Shown piece by piece: positions 11,388 to 25,100 of a DNA stretch of 64,000 nt. This DNA comes from Earliella scabrosa (Eukaryota > Basidiomycota > Agaricomycetes > Polyporales > Polyporaceae): NCBI GenBank assembly GCA_022605405.1, contig JABYQQ010000016.1, positions 992,001 to 1,056,000 of the forward strand, read 5' to 3'. The position numbers were made by a program, and so were the translations under genes. A model generated the notes under the pieces. It searched no databases and was not told the DNA's origin. It saw nothing but the letters and a program-made list of their open reading frames with translations. Numbering within the stretch: position 1 is the first letter of the stretch; the number at the start of each line of letters is the position of its first letter.

Positions 11388-14148
11388 TCATCGCTTCGTG
11401 AAGATCTTGTTGAGGAGACCCAGCACCTTCGGCACGTTGAGTTGCACATATTCAAGATCCAGAAGGTGCTTGTTGTCTTTTTGCTGTAGACGATGTCCAG
11501 CATCAGAACGGGATGTGCTACATGCGGGTGACGCGAAGCAACTGACCTTCTCAAGGAGATCATCGATGTTGAGGTCCATCTCCAAGATCGCCTTCTCCCG
11601 GCCCTTATAATGCAGCGCGATGATGAACGTGCCAGGTGTTGGAGAGGTGAAGTTGAAGTAGATATTTGGCCGTCTGCGGAGAATCGCCAAATTAGGAGGC
11701 GCCCAGGTACCGAGACTACACGGAGGGAAGACTGACCTGTTGTCTGGGACGTTGCTCTCGACGATGATGCCCTCCTTCTCGAGCTGCGCATGCGTGAACC
11801 GATACGGCCCATGCACGACCGGCTTCGCAGGCTTCTTCTCCTTCCCACCCACCGTAACGACGCCGACACCGGTCGACTGGCCCCGCTCCTTCGACGCAGT
11901 AAGCCGAACGTTCTGGAGATACGCCTTGTACTGCTCGAGCTGTCCCCGCAGGTAGTTGTTGTGGTCGCAGATCGTCTTGTACACGGCCTCGAGGCTCTTG
12001 GTCTCCAGCAGGACTTTCTCCCGGAGGTTGCCGAGGTGGACAAGCTCGGCAGAGACCTCGTCCTGCATGAGCTTGTAGCCGTCCCCACGGTCGACGATCT
12101 TCTGCTCCTCGAGTTCGCGCAGCATCTCCTTGACCTTGATGCCCTTACGCACGAGCGTTGCGTCCTTGGTCGTTGCTGCTCGCTCGGCGATCGCCCCGAG
12201 GTTGTACGGCCGCTTCTCGGCAAGTCCGGGGATCGAACGGATAAGCTGCACGAAGATCGACTTCGCCTCCATGTAGAGCATGTCGCTCGGCGAGACCGAG
12301 TCCATGAGGATGTCCTGTACTGGTGTCTCCCATCGACTGTATAGGGGTAGCTCAATGGTTCGGTTCTCCTTCCGAGGGACCTGAGGGGGTGCGGGACCGA
12401 GCTCGTCGGTCAAGATGCGCAAGTGTTGTTTGTCGTTTGGTGACTGTAGAAGAATATGAGCAAACGAATGACAGCAACCACACCCAGACACGTACTAGTA
12501 CTTCGATGTGCTGGAGGATGAGAGAGTGGGTGTTGTACAACTCGTTGAGTGTAATGTTAATAACAAGATCCTTCTTCGACAAAGCCATATATTGATCCAT
12601 CTACGGCCAATGCTCAACAGATGTATGCGTCGAAAAACATGCACACGCACCTCTAGTGTGTCGTAAAAGTCGCCCACTTCACATAGGTTGTTCAGGAACT
12701 GGTTGATGCGCGCCTTGTTGTTCTCAACGAACGGGTTGAGTGTGATCATGTACGCCTCCTTGGCATATGAAGGCTTGTTCGCGAGGTTCTGCAACATTTT
12801 CGCGATCTACACAGACGGCATGAGACCCAAAGTAAATCGTTGAGCTAGCCAAGATACTTACCAAGGTCAATGTTCGCCTAGGGTGCTTCGCTGGGACGCC
12901 TTCTACCAGCATATACGCTTGCGGTGTCACGATAGCGGGGTTGATGAAACGGAGGAAGAAGAAACCGCCAATCAGGGAGCAAATCGCATAGTCAGTAGCG
13001 TCCGGGTACTTTCGCTAGATGGAAGTTGCACTATCAGGAGCGGCTCCACATGATCTGTAGAGCGTTACTGACCCTCGTAAGACTCCTGATCTGTTTGCAA
13101 ATCCACCTGATACCGTAGGGAACGCTCTCCAGACTATCCATGATGGTGAGCAGGAAGCTGTTCGCGATCTCCATGAGCATCGTCAGACGAGGCGCGATGA
13201 TAGCCTGCACGTCGGCATTGGCGGCCGCGACCTCTGGTGGTACACCGCGTGGAAGGTTTGCGGGCAGGGAACCAGTTTCCTCCTCGATCTGTTGTATCAT
13301 CTGCTCGTAGACCTTGACCGGGTTAATCTCGAGATTGAGGTCTTTGTGCTCAATAAGACTGTTGATTCGTTCGGCCAGTACGCTCTTGAGGTAGCTCTGA
13401 CCAGGCCCGCGGCGAGTGTAGGTGGTCATCATTCGAGACACGGGGGTGTTGGCACGGAGGAGGGAGCCAAACTCGGTAGCAGTTTCGAACTGGGATGAGA
13501 GCACGGACTGGAACATGGTAAGGAGCAGATGCTCTTCTCGAGACTCGTACTGGTTTCCATAGAGGGTGAACATGACGGTCTGGAGAAGAGTGTCAATCTC
13601 GGTCAAGGACACCAGTCGACATAGGTTCGCGATATGGCGGGGTTCAGATTGGAGGAGGAAGAACAGGTTGGAGTATTGCTGGAGCTTGCGGTCGTCCGGA
13701 TAGTGGCCCTCCGTCGCGTCGACTTCCTCTAGATGTTTCTCCACCTCGTTTTGCTATGCAGGCATGAGAAGACGCCACGGCCCAATGTTCAGGCGACGCA
13801 CCTCGTCAAGAGCCATCCGGTTCTGAATGAGCAGGCCAATACGGGAGTCGAGGAAACGAACATCACGCTCAAGGACGAAGTTGCGCTTCGACTGAGCGGA
13901 TATCCGAGACTTGAGCTCCCGAAGCCGCTTTTGGGCTTGAGGACGCGACAAAGGGATGAGGAAAGGAATGCGGGTGGTGGAAGGATGGACGTACCGCGAC
14001 CCAGCTCATCCTCAACCTCAACGTCCTGCTCGGCCGCCATGCTGAAGAGGGCGGTGACGCTGTAGCGGTTGGTGTTCCTGTTGGTGAGGCGACGAGTGGA
14101 CATGCCTCCCGGAGACTGGGGGGTGGTTGGGTAGTCGGAGTAGGACAT
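11388..14148 (-). CDS. Ras GTPase-activating protein, Gap1/Sar1 (IQGAP-related) type
   Basis: A multi-exon gene of roughly 770-790 aa. The N-terminus ([15 protein letters not shown]) leads into a coiled segment ([17 protein letters not shown]). The RasGAP domain follows, with an arginine-finger-type motif ([13 protein letters not shown]) at about 13,460-13,430 and the signature [13 protein letters not shown] at about 12,945-12,910. The C-terminus is the RasGAP C-terminal domain of IQGAP-like proteins ([31 protein letters not shown], ending LLNKIFTKR). Fission yeast Gap1 and basidiomycete Gap1 have this plan without IQ or calponin domains, and none are visible here. It should switch off Ras at the membrane in mating and polarity signalling. 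Clear junctions include the intron with donor at 13,994, the intron entering KYPDATDY near 13,014, and the intron before [10 protein letters not shown] at 12,600. Confidence 0.9.
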
Positions 14149-15325
14149 GTTGACGGTATATGGCAAGTTTGCAGAAGATCGTGGGGATTAGAACACCGGA
14201 GAAGCGAGCGTCACAGGAAAGCGTAGATAGATAACAAGGGGCAGGTATCGCCTGTGACCCGCTCAGAGCGACGAGATGGGAGAACGGCGGGGACGAAGAC
14301 TGGGCGGGAGGGTAGACCCGGTGAGGGGAGGAGGAGAGTCGTTAGAAGTGAAGGGGGCTTGTTACAACACTAGTCTGACGCTTGTTATCCCGGCTTACAT
14401 TCACGGCTATCGGCCAGCGCTTCTCTGCCTTCCCGCTATTCCGTCCCTTCCTCCGTACTCGTCCTGCACGGCCTCTGCAAGCTCCATATCCTCAGCCTGG
14501 CGACCACCACATCGCCGGCTGCGCGAGGGCGATCCGCCCATAGCTCCAGTCCAGCGCACTCGGCCCTCTTCGATTGCTCCCACTCGCAGCGCCGCAGCCT
14601 CCAGCAACGCGAACGCCGGGCCAAGTCGCCCGTCGTCCGACCACCCGCGAAGCCTACGCGAAGCAGAGCAACCGTTCTCAATCCGTCGTGGCAATCTCCC
14701 GAGCTGCTGTGTGCACGCGGACCAGTCACCTCTCGACATGGTCTCTGATTCCATCCAGCGATGCACGGTCAGATGTGCTACTCCGAGTCCATCTGGACTC
14801 GGACAGCTTTCGCAGCATCGTTCGGTCGACGTTTCAGCCTCGACTGTTACCATGATTGGGACTACGCCCCGTTCGTGATGTTTTCTCACACAGCTGTCTG
14901 GGTTCGAAGTACATGTACAGGCTGGATCCATGTTCCAGATCCTTCACTCCCGGGAAGTTCGCCAATCCCGCTTACCATCCCGCCGATCCTCAAAGTCACA
15001 GGCTGGTTGGTTTCTGGATACGAACTCCCCTGTCGTCGCCATCGCACCCCGTGCCGAACAGGTCCAGGGAGGTAGTTACAAGGTAGCCTCGCCCCGGGAG
15101 TCCTCGGTTGACATGAGGATTTGTTCCAACCGTTGAATCCAATGCTGGACGCATGATTGATCTCTGTATCATGCGGTCTGGAGCATCCGGTGTTCTACCA
15201 CCCTGAATGCCTTTCACGGCTCTCACCCGACGTGGGCAAGCAGTGCCAGGAATGCGAGTATGTCGTTAACGGCGCCGCAGCGCGACCTTTCAAGTAGCAC
15301 ATCCACATCAATATTCACATGCTCG
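14149..15325. other. Intergenic region with ambiguous open frames
   Basis: These 1177 bp contain the RasGAP promoter and the 3' end of the aminotransferase gene. Plus-strand frames at 14,276-14,878 and 14,761-15,075 and a minus-strand frame at 14,407-14,931 overlap. None has a recognisable domain or clean splice structure, so I leave them uncalled, although the 14,761-15,075 frame is somewhat protein-like. Confidence 0.4.
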
Positions 15326-17252
15326 TCATGCAGTGAGCTCCCCTCGTGCCTGCAAGATAACCTCACGCAGTCGTCTCAGCGCCTCCTTCACTTGATCCTC
15401 GGGCAACAGGCTGAACGAGGCGCGCACATACGTCGTCTTCCGCCCACTGGGCAAGAAGATAGTACCAGGCAGCGCGAGCACCCCGTTCTCCAGCGCCTTC
15501 GTCCGAATCACAGCCTCCGAGTCTCCCTCGTCCGCACTGCCCGAGCTCTGAAGTTGGAGCTTGAGCTTGAACCTGCAACAGTTGTAAGTGTGACAACGTC
15601 GATGCATCAGCGGCGGCGGCGGCCGCTGCCAATGGCAGATGCACTGACCAGAAGAACATCCCCGCCTCGGGCGTGTTCCATTCCGCGAGCCCGGCGAGGT
15701 ATTTCTGCATCAGACCCTCGAACACATCCCGCTTCTGACGGTAGAATTCGGCGACGCGGTCGATGTGTGCCTTCAGCTTGTCGTAGCCCCAGAACTGGAG
15801 CATGCGCAGGGAGAGGACCTGTGTGAACGTCGGCGGCTGGAGGTTTGAGTTCATCGTCTGGAAATGGGAGCGGAATTGCGTTAGGGCATGTGAGCGCGGG
15901 CACGGAAGGAGAGTTGGGGGACGGGAGCAATCAGAAGTTCGGGGATGTACTGATGACAGGCGTGAACGTACATGCATGACGACGGCGTCGACGATGATTT
16001 GCGGTGCTGACATGAAACCGATGCGCATGCCGGAGGAAAGCACTTTGGAAAGACTGTCAAACCGGATTACGCGCCCTATTTCTGGCTGATCCCGTTCGAG
16101 AGTGAAGTAAGACGGCGGTCGTGGTGCACTCCCGAAGTATAGGTAGTAATACGGGTCGTCTGATATCGTAAAATTAGAAGAGATTATGAGAATGTACCCT
16201 GATGACCAGCAGAACTAGACGCACCTTCAAAGATCAGGAAGTTATGCTTCTGGGCAAGCTCTAGAATCTCAAGACGTCGCTCCAATGTGGATGTCACACC
16301 AGTCGGGTTGGCACCATACTATCGGCGTGCCATCGCATTGGTTAAGTCACGGTACGGAATCATGGAAGTAGCGACATACGGGAACGGTATAGAGGACCTT
16401 CGGCTTGGGCTTAGTTGTGGGCCAGCTGTCAAGCATTTCACGCAAGCCTTGCGCATCGATGCCATATTGGTCAGTATTGACCTCTGAATGAAAATATCAA
16501 TGACGAGAACATTGGTCGGGTGAAGCGTGAAGCGTACCAATCATCTCACATCCGGTAGCATGGAAAACTGGTATGACACCTCTGTGGCGGTGGTTAAGTG
16601 CACCAAACCGAAGCGACCCAATTCCTGACTTACGCATAGACCGGTGCTTCGATCAGCGCAACATCGCCCGGATCGAGGATCGCGTTCACGGCCTTATGTG
16701 GAATGTCTTTTCAGCTGTTGTGTACCATAATGATAGACAAGCTGGGCTACCTTGTAGATTAGGTCAGAGGACCCCGTGCCGAACGTCAGATCCCAGCCCT
16801 CGCCGCGCTTTCGTCCATGGCTGTACTCTAGCAGGCCAATCAACCAGTCGAGCAAGTCTGGAATGCCTTTGCTCCCGCTATATTGCAGGCTCCTGGCAAG
16901 CTCCTTCTCGCTTAATGACACCGGGACTTCCTCGTTCGTTACCGGGTCGCGGAGTGTGAACTGAAGAGACGTGATCGGGAACGTGTCTGCGTTCGGCTTG
17001 CCTGCTAGCAGGGAAATAACGCCTGGGCGGTCTTCAAGCGGCAAGAGGGCACGAACTATAGTGTGGTGATGAGTGTTTGTGTGAATATGCCGCAGAAGGG
17101 TACCGACTCGGGTCCTCGATGCGGCGCTTGGACAACTCTGATATGAACGGCTCGTAGAACGATGCCGGGAGGAGACGCGATGTCAACGGGCTATCTCCAT
17201 TCTTGTCTCTGGTGTGGGGGTCTCGTGTTGCGTCTATGGAGTCGTTTGGCAT
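15326..17252 (-). CDS. PLP-dependent aminotransferase, ARO8/kynurenine type
   Basis: A multi-exon class I/II aminotransferase of about 500 aa. Visible fold-type I landmarks, in order, are: a substrate-lid N-terminus (LISLLAGKPNADTFP-like reading VISLLAGKPNADTFP), GSSDLIYK at the cofactor phosphate, NPTG (in VPYGANPTGV), the EDDPYYYLYFG segment with the aspartate that contacts the pyridine nitrogen, the lysine motif FDSLSKVLSSGMRIGF that forms the Schiff base, and the carboxylate-binding arginine in TYVRASFSLL. This set fits fungal aromatic/2-aminoadipate aminotransferases (Aro8 family), acting in aromatic amino acid and lysine metabolism. Substrate choice cannot be read from sequence. No mitochondrial presequence is evident at MPNDSIDATRDPH. 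Confidence 0.88.
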
Positions 17253-18333
17253 GATTTTGGCCGTATGAACGAGGACAGTGTGTCTGCAGGTGAACAGTAG
17301 ATCAGTGGGATGATGATGGAGGCTGGGAAAGAGGAGCGTACAAGGTTGGCTTCTTATAGACCTCTCGATAGGATCAATCTATACGCAACACCCTAGGCCT
17401 GCTGTTGAACATGAGTCATCAACGAGTGAGTCAGCGGAATCGGTTACCTGTGTCCGAATGCAAGACTCTGCCAAGTCTCGTGGATGTGGTATGAATTGCA
17501 TCGTCGCGCGCACAGGTAGCGCGCGCTGTCGTCAACGATCGAATAGAATTCCAACTCGATCACGAACTGCAGAATCAGCGGTATCTCTAATAACGGCGGG
17601 CCTCTGTAGTAGGAAAACAGCATGGCCTGAGCGTCCGTACCAATGTGTGCTGTCGTATTCTTGGGTTCGGCGCGGATGATTCCTGAATCATTTGAACGTC
17701 AGTGGCATTGTGCAGACTGTCCATGTTCAGACATTGGAAACTTACATCACACTTACGTTCGGATATCTCACCATGCAAGATGCTCTCCCGACATGAGGAT
17801 GCCTTGATTGATGTGCACGTACGAGCAAGTGATCGGGGGCGATTCAAGTTGGTGTGCACTGTGACGTTCTTGCTGATAATGGCTGCACCAGTAAAACTCA
17901 GCTTGGACGCTGTAAGTTGCAGACGTATGCCGAAGCCGTGGGTCACGCATGCGGTACACTTGTGGAACGAACAAGCTGAAGTTGTACTGGCAGCGAGGGT
18001 TCCTGGGTTGACGTTGACGTTTCAAACTCATGTTGAGCCGTATACTGACATAGTCGAGTGTGAGCCCGTCATACACCAGCCCGAGCAGTGTGTGGTGTAT
18101 GATAACCTCCAGCACGAACGACGAGTGTGGTCAGATTCAAGCTTCAAGTTGGGAGACAACTTCCGGCGGGTATATATCACGGATAGGCGCCCGTGGGTCG
18201 TGTTGGCCACGTGAGTGCCTCTGTTTGGTACTATTTGGCCAGAGGCTGTAGTACTGGCAAACCTTATTTTGTGAGATCCACAAACTCGACCGTGTCGCCG
18301 GCAACATCAAGACCCTCAAGATCATCCTCAAGA
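17253..18333. other. Divergent intergenic region (aminotransferase / RPL4 promoters)
   Basis: The starts of two divergent genes lie on either side. A 170-codon open frame at 17,702-18,214 (+) lacks third-position GC bias and any family resemblance, so I treat it as chance. A TATATAT run at 18,170-18,177 lies about 160 nt upstream of the RPL4 ATG. Confidence 0.5.
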
Positions 18334-19732
<1,399 letters not shown>

Positions 19733-21158
19733 ACCATCTAGTCGGCGTGTTGTATGAGTGGTTATGCGTATCGATGCCCCATTGCCTATGGTCACGTCTA
19801 CCAAGTCGTACATGTTGTATGTTGCCCCATGCTGGAAACTATCTTCCTGTGCGCGTCCGTCACGCGCTTGCCCCAATGAGGACCTTCCCAGTCGGTGTCC
19901 GTCTTCATATACCTCATTCGTGGGTTCCGTCCGAGTCTCTTGAGTTTGTACACCCTCACCCCACCGGTGAGCTCTACACCGCATCCTCGACCACCATGTT
20001 CGGTGAGATCGCTCGGCTACGGTCTGCACGAGCTGTCGTCGCAGTCGGTAGACGTATTGCCAGCCATCAGCGCTTGTGCTGCGAACCGTAACTGCATTTT
20101 TCTGGTTGATCATGGTGGTTAGCGTGGGTCCTTCGTTTGCGACGCAGACTTGGATGACAATGACGTGGCTTCAAGCTTTTGAACTTGTCTACAGACCACC
20201 ATGGCAGAGTCCACCTTCCTCAGGAACCGGTTTTCATCGGCGATTCGGACCGACATGCCGAGAAGTCAGAAGTTACAGTCGTTCAAGATGGTCTAGTAAA
20301 AGGCTAGAACTGGTACGAGATCTTGAAGTACTTAGTTCCGTGGTCTGTGCTGACTCTGGTCGATGTACAGGATAGAGGGTGCCGATCGCGAGGCGGCCGG
20401 CCTCCCACTCATACTAGCTGGTCGGCCCCCAGCTTCCACACTAACGGCGGCGAAGGCACGAGAAGCCTTCTAGAGTGTGGGTGGCAGTAGGTTCGGCCCT
20501 GGAGACCGACGTCTGGGAACGTAGCTTCCAGCCACGCTCAAGCTCGAGCTCGTGTCGTTCGGCGTAGCTTCCGAACTCAACTCTAAAGCGTTTCCGCCGT
20601 GTGGAAATAAGCTCAGTGCATTTTCTGAGTGCACTGCGGCCGGACGACTGCAATAATTATTCTCTGAAGGCTCACCGACCTTGGCCATCGGGATATCCGC
20701 CGCCGTCTCGTGAATGCATTCGCAAGATGCGCACGTGAGGACGGGTTACCTGCGCAGGAATTCGGAGTCGCTGCTCGTCGTGTACGAGATTGCGAGGTCA
20801 CAGCCAATTACTTGTCTTCGCAGTCTCGTGCATTGCGCAGCGATGCATAATGCCCGATCATCCGGCCATTGGTTGACGCGTTGAGGGCCGACGCGGTGCT
20901 GTCTGGGTGAAGTCTAGGGAGGAGGATATCCGAATTCACCAGATTTGGATGACTAGACTATTGCTATATAAAGCCACCGGGACGAGTCCAAGCTAGCTTC
21001 ACCACCATCCGAAGGATTTTGAACCCAGTGCGTACGCTTCCTCCGCACCATTGATCCTACGCTAGCTCACCGCAATCGACGCCCATCCATCGCGATTCCA
21101 CTCCGCAGTCCGACTAGCACCTTTACGCCTCTTGAACTCCTAAGTGACTCTTACACCG
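19733..21158. other. Intergenic region
   Basis: 1.4 kb without a supported gene. It holds the RPL4 3' end and, on the right, a promoter with a clear TATA box at 20,965. Short frames on both strands overlap and match nothing recognised. Confidence 0.5.
20965..20972 (+). promoter_or_regulatory. TATA box
   Basis: TATATAAA lies about 190 nt upstream of the ATG at 21,159. Transcription would start near 20,995-21,000, leaving a leader of about 160 nt. Confidence 0.55.
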
Positions 21159-21535
21159 ATGGCTTACGTCGAGCTCGCCGCTGCGCCCGTCAACGGCTGC
21201 TACCTTGTCAAGTGCGACAGCTGCGGCAAGACGACTTGGAAGGTACGTCTGACGTTAACCTCGTCCATCCCACCGCCGGTGGCCCCTTGCCGTCCTCCGT
21301 TCTCCGGTCGCCATCTGCGTCCGTCCATCTTCGCGCCGTCCTTCTGGACGTTCTCCCCCGCCGATGCCGCGGTTCGCGGGAAGGAAGGCCATCAGGCGAA
21401 CCGTCGGCTCGTGCGTTCATTTTCACAGCGTTCCCAAGGGGGCCCCGGCGAGTCGTGTGCATGAGGACTAACGATTACGTCTTGTACGCTTTTCAGGGAT
21501 GCGGCCAACATGCCACCCAAGTGAGTGTTCTGTGA
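21159..21535 (+). CDS. Small CxxC/GCGQH protein, C-terminus unresolved
   Basis: Exon 1 (21159-21242) encodes MAYVELAAAPVNGCYLVK then CDSCGKTTWK; after a 254-nt intron a second exon begins GCGQHATQ at 21,497. The pattern CxxCGKTTWKGCGxH is that of a family of very small fungal and bacterial proteins that usually continue for about 15 residues to an RCxC motif, giving four cysteines that probably bind zinc. Read through, the frame stops early at 21,533-21,535 (40 aa). A GTGAGT donor at 21,521 offers a third exon, but no downstream acceptor I can find restores an RCxC ending. Either a distant exon is missed or this copy is truncated. Function of the family is unknown. Confidence 0.55.
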
Positions 21536-22199
21536 TGTCAGCTTGGCTCCTGGCACCTGCAGGGGGTGCGGTTGCGTCAAGCAGGCCATGATTCGGGAGC
21601 CTGGGCTCGTCGAAGACGAGCTGGGGGGATCTTCGACTTCTGGCTTGGCCGGATGGGGGATCGCGTAGCCTGGACGATGGGGTTGGGTCTGGCGGGGAGA
21701 GGAGGTGGGCTTGACGTATTCTAGGACTGTTTGCTGATGGCCTGCGTCGGGTAGGTGATGAGCTCTGTCAAAGAAGAGGACAAGTGCACATGCGCGCGGT
21801 GAAGGGGTGGGCGATGGGCGGGGCGGGGGCTGGGAAACCTCGGTGATATTGATGTATGGTAGCACGGGCGCATTCGTGGAACGATCTGCGTGCATGGATG
21901 GTTTCTTGCGAGTCGCGTGCGGCGGCCTGCATGGGGGATAGCGCAGGGATAGCGACCTGGCCTGCGCGGAGCAGAAGAGCCTCAGGCCAGCGAACGGGCG
22001 CACCGAGATCGGGCGCACAGGATGGGGGTGATTGGGCGTCTGTTCGGATGGTGGCCGGCTGGGATCCCTTTGTGGAGTGCTCACCAGAATTCGAATCCGT
22101 CCAAGTCTCCCTCGCCCTCTCCCCGCTCCCCGCCCCGTCCCCCGCCCCGTCGCCCTCTCCAGCCCCCACGCTGGCTCCCTCCTGCTGTACATACTAGAC
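21536..22199. other. Intergenic region, kinase promoter
   Basis: 664 bp between the small CxxC gene and the kinase. The last 100 bases are a CT-rich tract (CCGCTCCCCGCCCC type) just upstream of the kinase ATG, typical of fungal promoters or leaders. No gene is supported; the long minus-strand frame over this area is low-complexity. Confidence 0.5.
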
Positions 22200-25100
22200 A
22201 TGGCCAACAACGCCGTCGCATCCTCCTCCCGCGACCGGCCCGCCAGGAACCGGAGCAGCATGCACTCCCTCCTCCAGCACGACCCCCGCGAAGGCGTCGT
22301 CATGACCCGCGAGATTACCCATAGAGCCCGCGGTGACCCCTCCAAGCATGACACCGTCAGGATCATCAACCAGTACGAGTTCAAGTTCAAGGTTGGGAAG
22401 GGGCAGCACGGCGAGGTCTATCGGGCGGAGGACTCTACAATGGGTTACATGCCTGTGGTCAGTCTCTCGCTCCCGCCTGCTAATCTTCTGCAACCTCAAC
22501 GTGTGACGTTTGCTTGCCTACGTAGGCTATCAAATGTGTTCGTCGGAAGAACAAGAACGACCGCATGAGCAAGCTCAGGAGGAACAACCTCCCTCGCCAA
22601 CCCCACACACCGCTCACCGAACAGCTTGGGAGCACAGAACACAAGATTCGCAAAGAGATTGCGATCATGAAGAAGCTCAACCATCCCCACGTCGTCCGTC
22701 TCCTCGAGGTTATAGACGATCCGCTCACCGACAAGATCTACATGGGTGAGTACGCTGCCTATCAATGTCTCTCTTGGCCTTCTGGCCGCGCCATACTTGC
22801 TATTACCCTTTCGATGGTCCGCTCTGCACGACGTTGTCTGCTGCATCCGTCACTTCACCATCTGGTGGTGTCGAATGCGCAGGCACTCTCGATCAGGACC
22901 GGTGCCTGAAGCGTTGGATGTCCTGAACAACCAACGTGGATGACGGAACGCCGCTGTCGATCGTGCTGCTCGCTCGGGCGGCGTCGCTGTTTTGTCGCCG
23001 CAAGCACGGTTTGGCATGGTATTCCAGCAGCACTAGAACTGCACAGGCAGCTAGTGCTGCGTAATGAGCCGTAATGACGGCACATGTATCCGCATGGGCA
23101 CGCTTCTTCGCCACCGTTGGCGAGCGGATTGCCTTTCAGCGCGCTGTCCCCAAAGAGTAGTCACTTTCGTGTGATATTACGCTTCATGAGTGACAACGCT
23201 ACATGCGTAGATGCATACAGGGTCTTGTGGACATGTCCGCGCGGCGTCTGTCAACATAGCACGAGCTACGCCCAGCGCGCCGGCCTTCCTTCTAACCCGC
23301 TTTACGCGCATATATACCGATGCTGACGGTTCGACACCAGTCATGGAGTATCTTGGGGGCGGCGAGATCAAATGGCGCTCAAGAGGTGACAACCCACTTC
23401 TCCGCGTTGACCAGACACGACGCATTTGCCGCGACGTTATCCTGGGACTAGAATATCGTGCGTGCATCTGTCCGAGAACGCCGTAGCATGCTAACGTCCC
23501 AGCGCCTCGTCAAAGTTCACTATCAAGGCATAATTCACCGTGACATCAAGCCCGCCAACCTCCTATGGACTGAGGACCGTCGCACAGTCAAAATTAGTGA
23601 TTTCGGCGTCTCGACCTTCTCCTACGCTCAGCGGCTCGCCGCCGCTGGCAAGGGCAGCCTCAAAGACGACGACACCGACCCAATCCTGATGGACGAGAGT
23701 GACCTGTCGAAGACTGCTGGCACACCTATGTTCCTTGCTCCAGAGATCATCCACGAAGTCAATGATCACGATCCGCACCAGCAGCCGAGTTCGTCCTCTA
23801 CGCTACACCTCGCTCAGACGCGCAAGCGACCACCCATCACGAAGGCAATCGACATATGGGCGTTCGGCGTCACCATGTACGGTCTGCTGTTCGGGATTCT
23901 GCCGTTCACTGCGAAGACCGAGTACGAGATCTATCAAGTGATTCGATCGCAGGACTGGAACGTCCCCGAAACGATGGGACTGGATCACATTCAGACGGGA
24001 GGTCGCTACCAGAAGAAAGCGGCCAAACGACAGGGCGACAGGCGCCAGATTCCCGACACGGAGGGCGCGCAGGTCATCGACTTGCTGGAAAAGCTGCTGG
24101 AGAAGAACTCGGAGAAGCGGATCACCTTGGAGGAGGTCAAGGTGAGTGTCCGAGTTGCGATGGTGTTCGCCGTTCTCAAGCGAGTCGCATGCAGCGACAT
24201 CCCTGGATCACTCGTGACCTCGAGAGCCCTGAGGAGTGGTTACGCGAGACTCGTCTCACCAAGTATCTCCAACTGGAGCCGACCCATGACGAGACCAGCT
24301 CTGCGATGTCCTCCGTCCGCTTCCGCTGGTTGCCGCGGATCGGTAACCGCATCTGGTCAACACTACGGAGCGTGCGTCCACAGCGTTCGTTCCGCCGTCA
24401 GCCTCAACAGGCTCCAGGCGAGAAGGATAATGTGGGTGTACACTCGGAACCTCAGGTTGTCCACCTCGCCCGGCACCAGACGACCACTGGACAGCCTCGT
24501 CACCATTCCACCCGCGAGAAGGCTAAGCGTCGACCACGCCAGGACCTTGCGCGCAACAAGTCTACCAATGACGTGAGCACGAAGGCCGCGAAGGGGTTCG
24601 AGCCGTGGGCGATGTGGAACAACGGGGGTGCGCCTGGGCCCTCAAAGAGCAAGAGCACAGAGACCGGTCTACAGGTGCCGACCCAGTCAAGCCGTGTCAC
24701 ATCACCCTTACCTTCCCCCGTAGGTTCGAGTCAGGTCTCGACTCCTATCGGCGAGTACCCTCCCGGACATTCCCCAGATGGCGAGCGTCCGCGTAGTGTC
24801 GTGATGAAGTGGATGTCCAACCTGAAGCTCAGCAGCTCGCAACGACAGTCGTCGTACGCGTCCTCGTACAACTCGCCGATGGTCGAGGCGAGCACGTCCC
24901 TCGCCAACGGCCGCCCCCATCCCCTGCCTGCGACCTCCCCTCCCTCGCGCGATAGCGGCGATGCCGTCAGCGGCCATATCACCTCTCGCCAGAGCAGCAT
25001 GAGCGGCAAGCTGAGCAAGGCCATGCGCGCTGCGTCCTGGACCGCGCCCGACTTCGCCCTCGCGCGACCGTCCGAGGACATGACGTCAATCTACTCCGGC

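Noticed and set aside
10982..12355. 457-codon minus-strand open frame overlapping RasGAP
   Set aside because: It is an Arg/Ser-rich shadow of the RasGAP exons in another frame; the RasGAP frame has the conserved domain and splice sites.
14276..15075. Overlapping plus-strand frames between RasGAP and the aminotransferase
   Set aside because: I could not join them with convincing splice sites, and nothing resembles a known family. Transcript data could overturn this.
17702..18214. 170-codon plus-strand frame before RPL4
   Set aside because: No third-position bias, no domain, and it covers the expected RPL4 promoter.
21392..22390. 332-codon minus-strand frame before the kinase
   Set aside because: Low-complexity Ser/Pro/Arg sequence, antisense to the kinase start and the CT-rich promoter.
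22746..23340. Possible box C/D snoRNA in the long kinase intron
   Set aside because: There are ATGA-like and CTGA-like bases, but not in the right spacing, and no terminal stem is visible.
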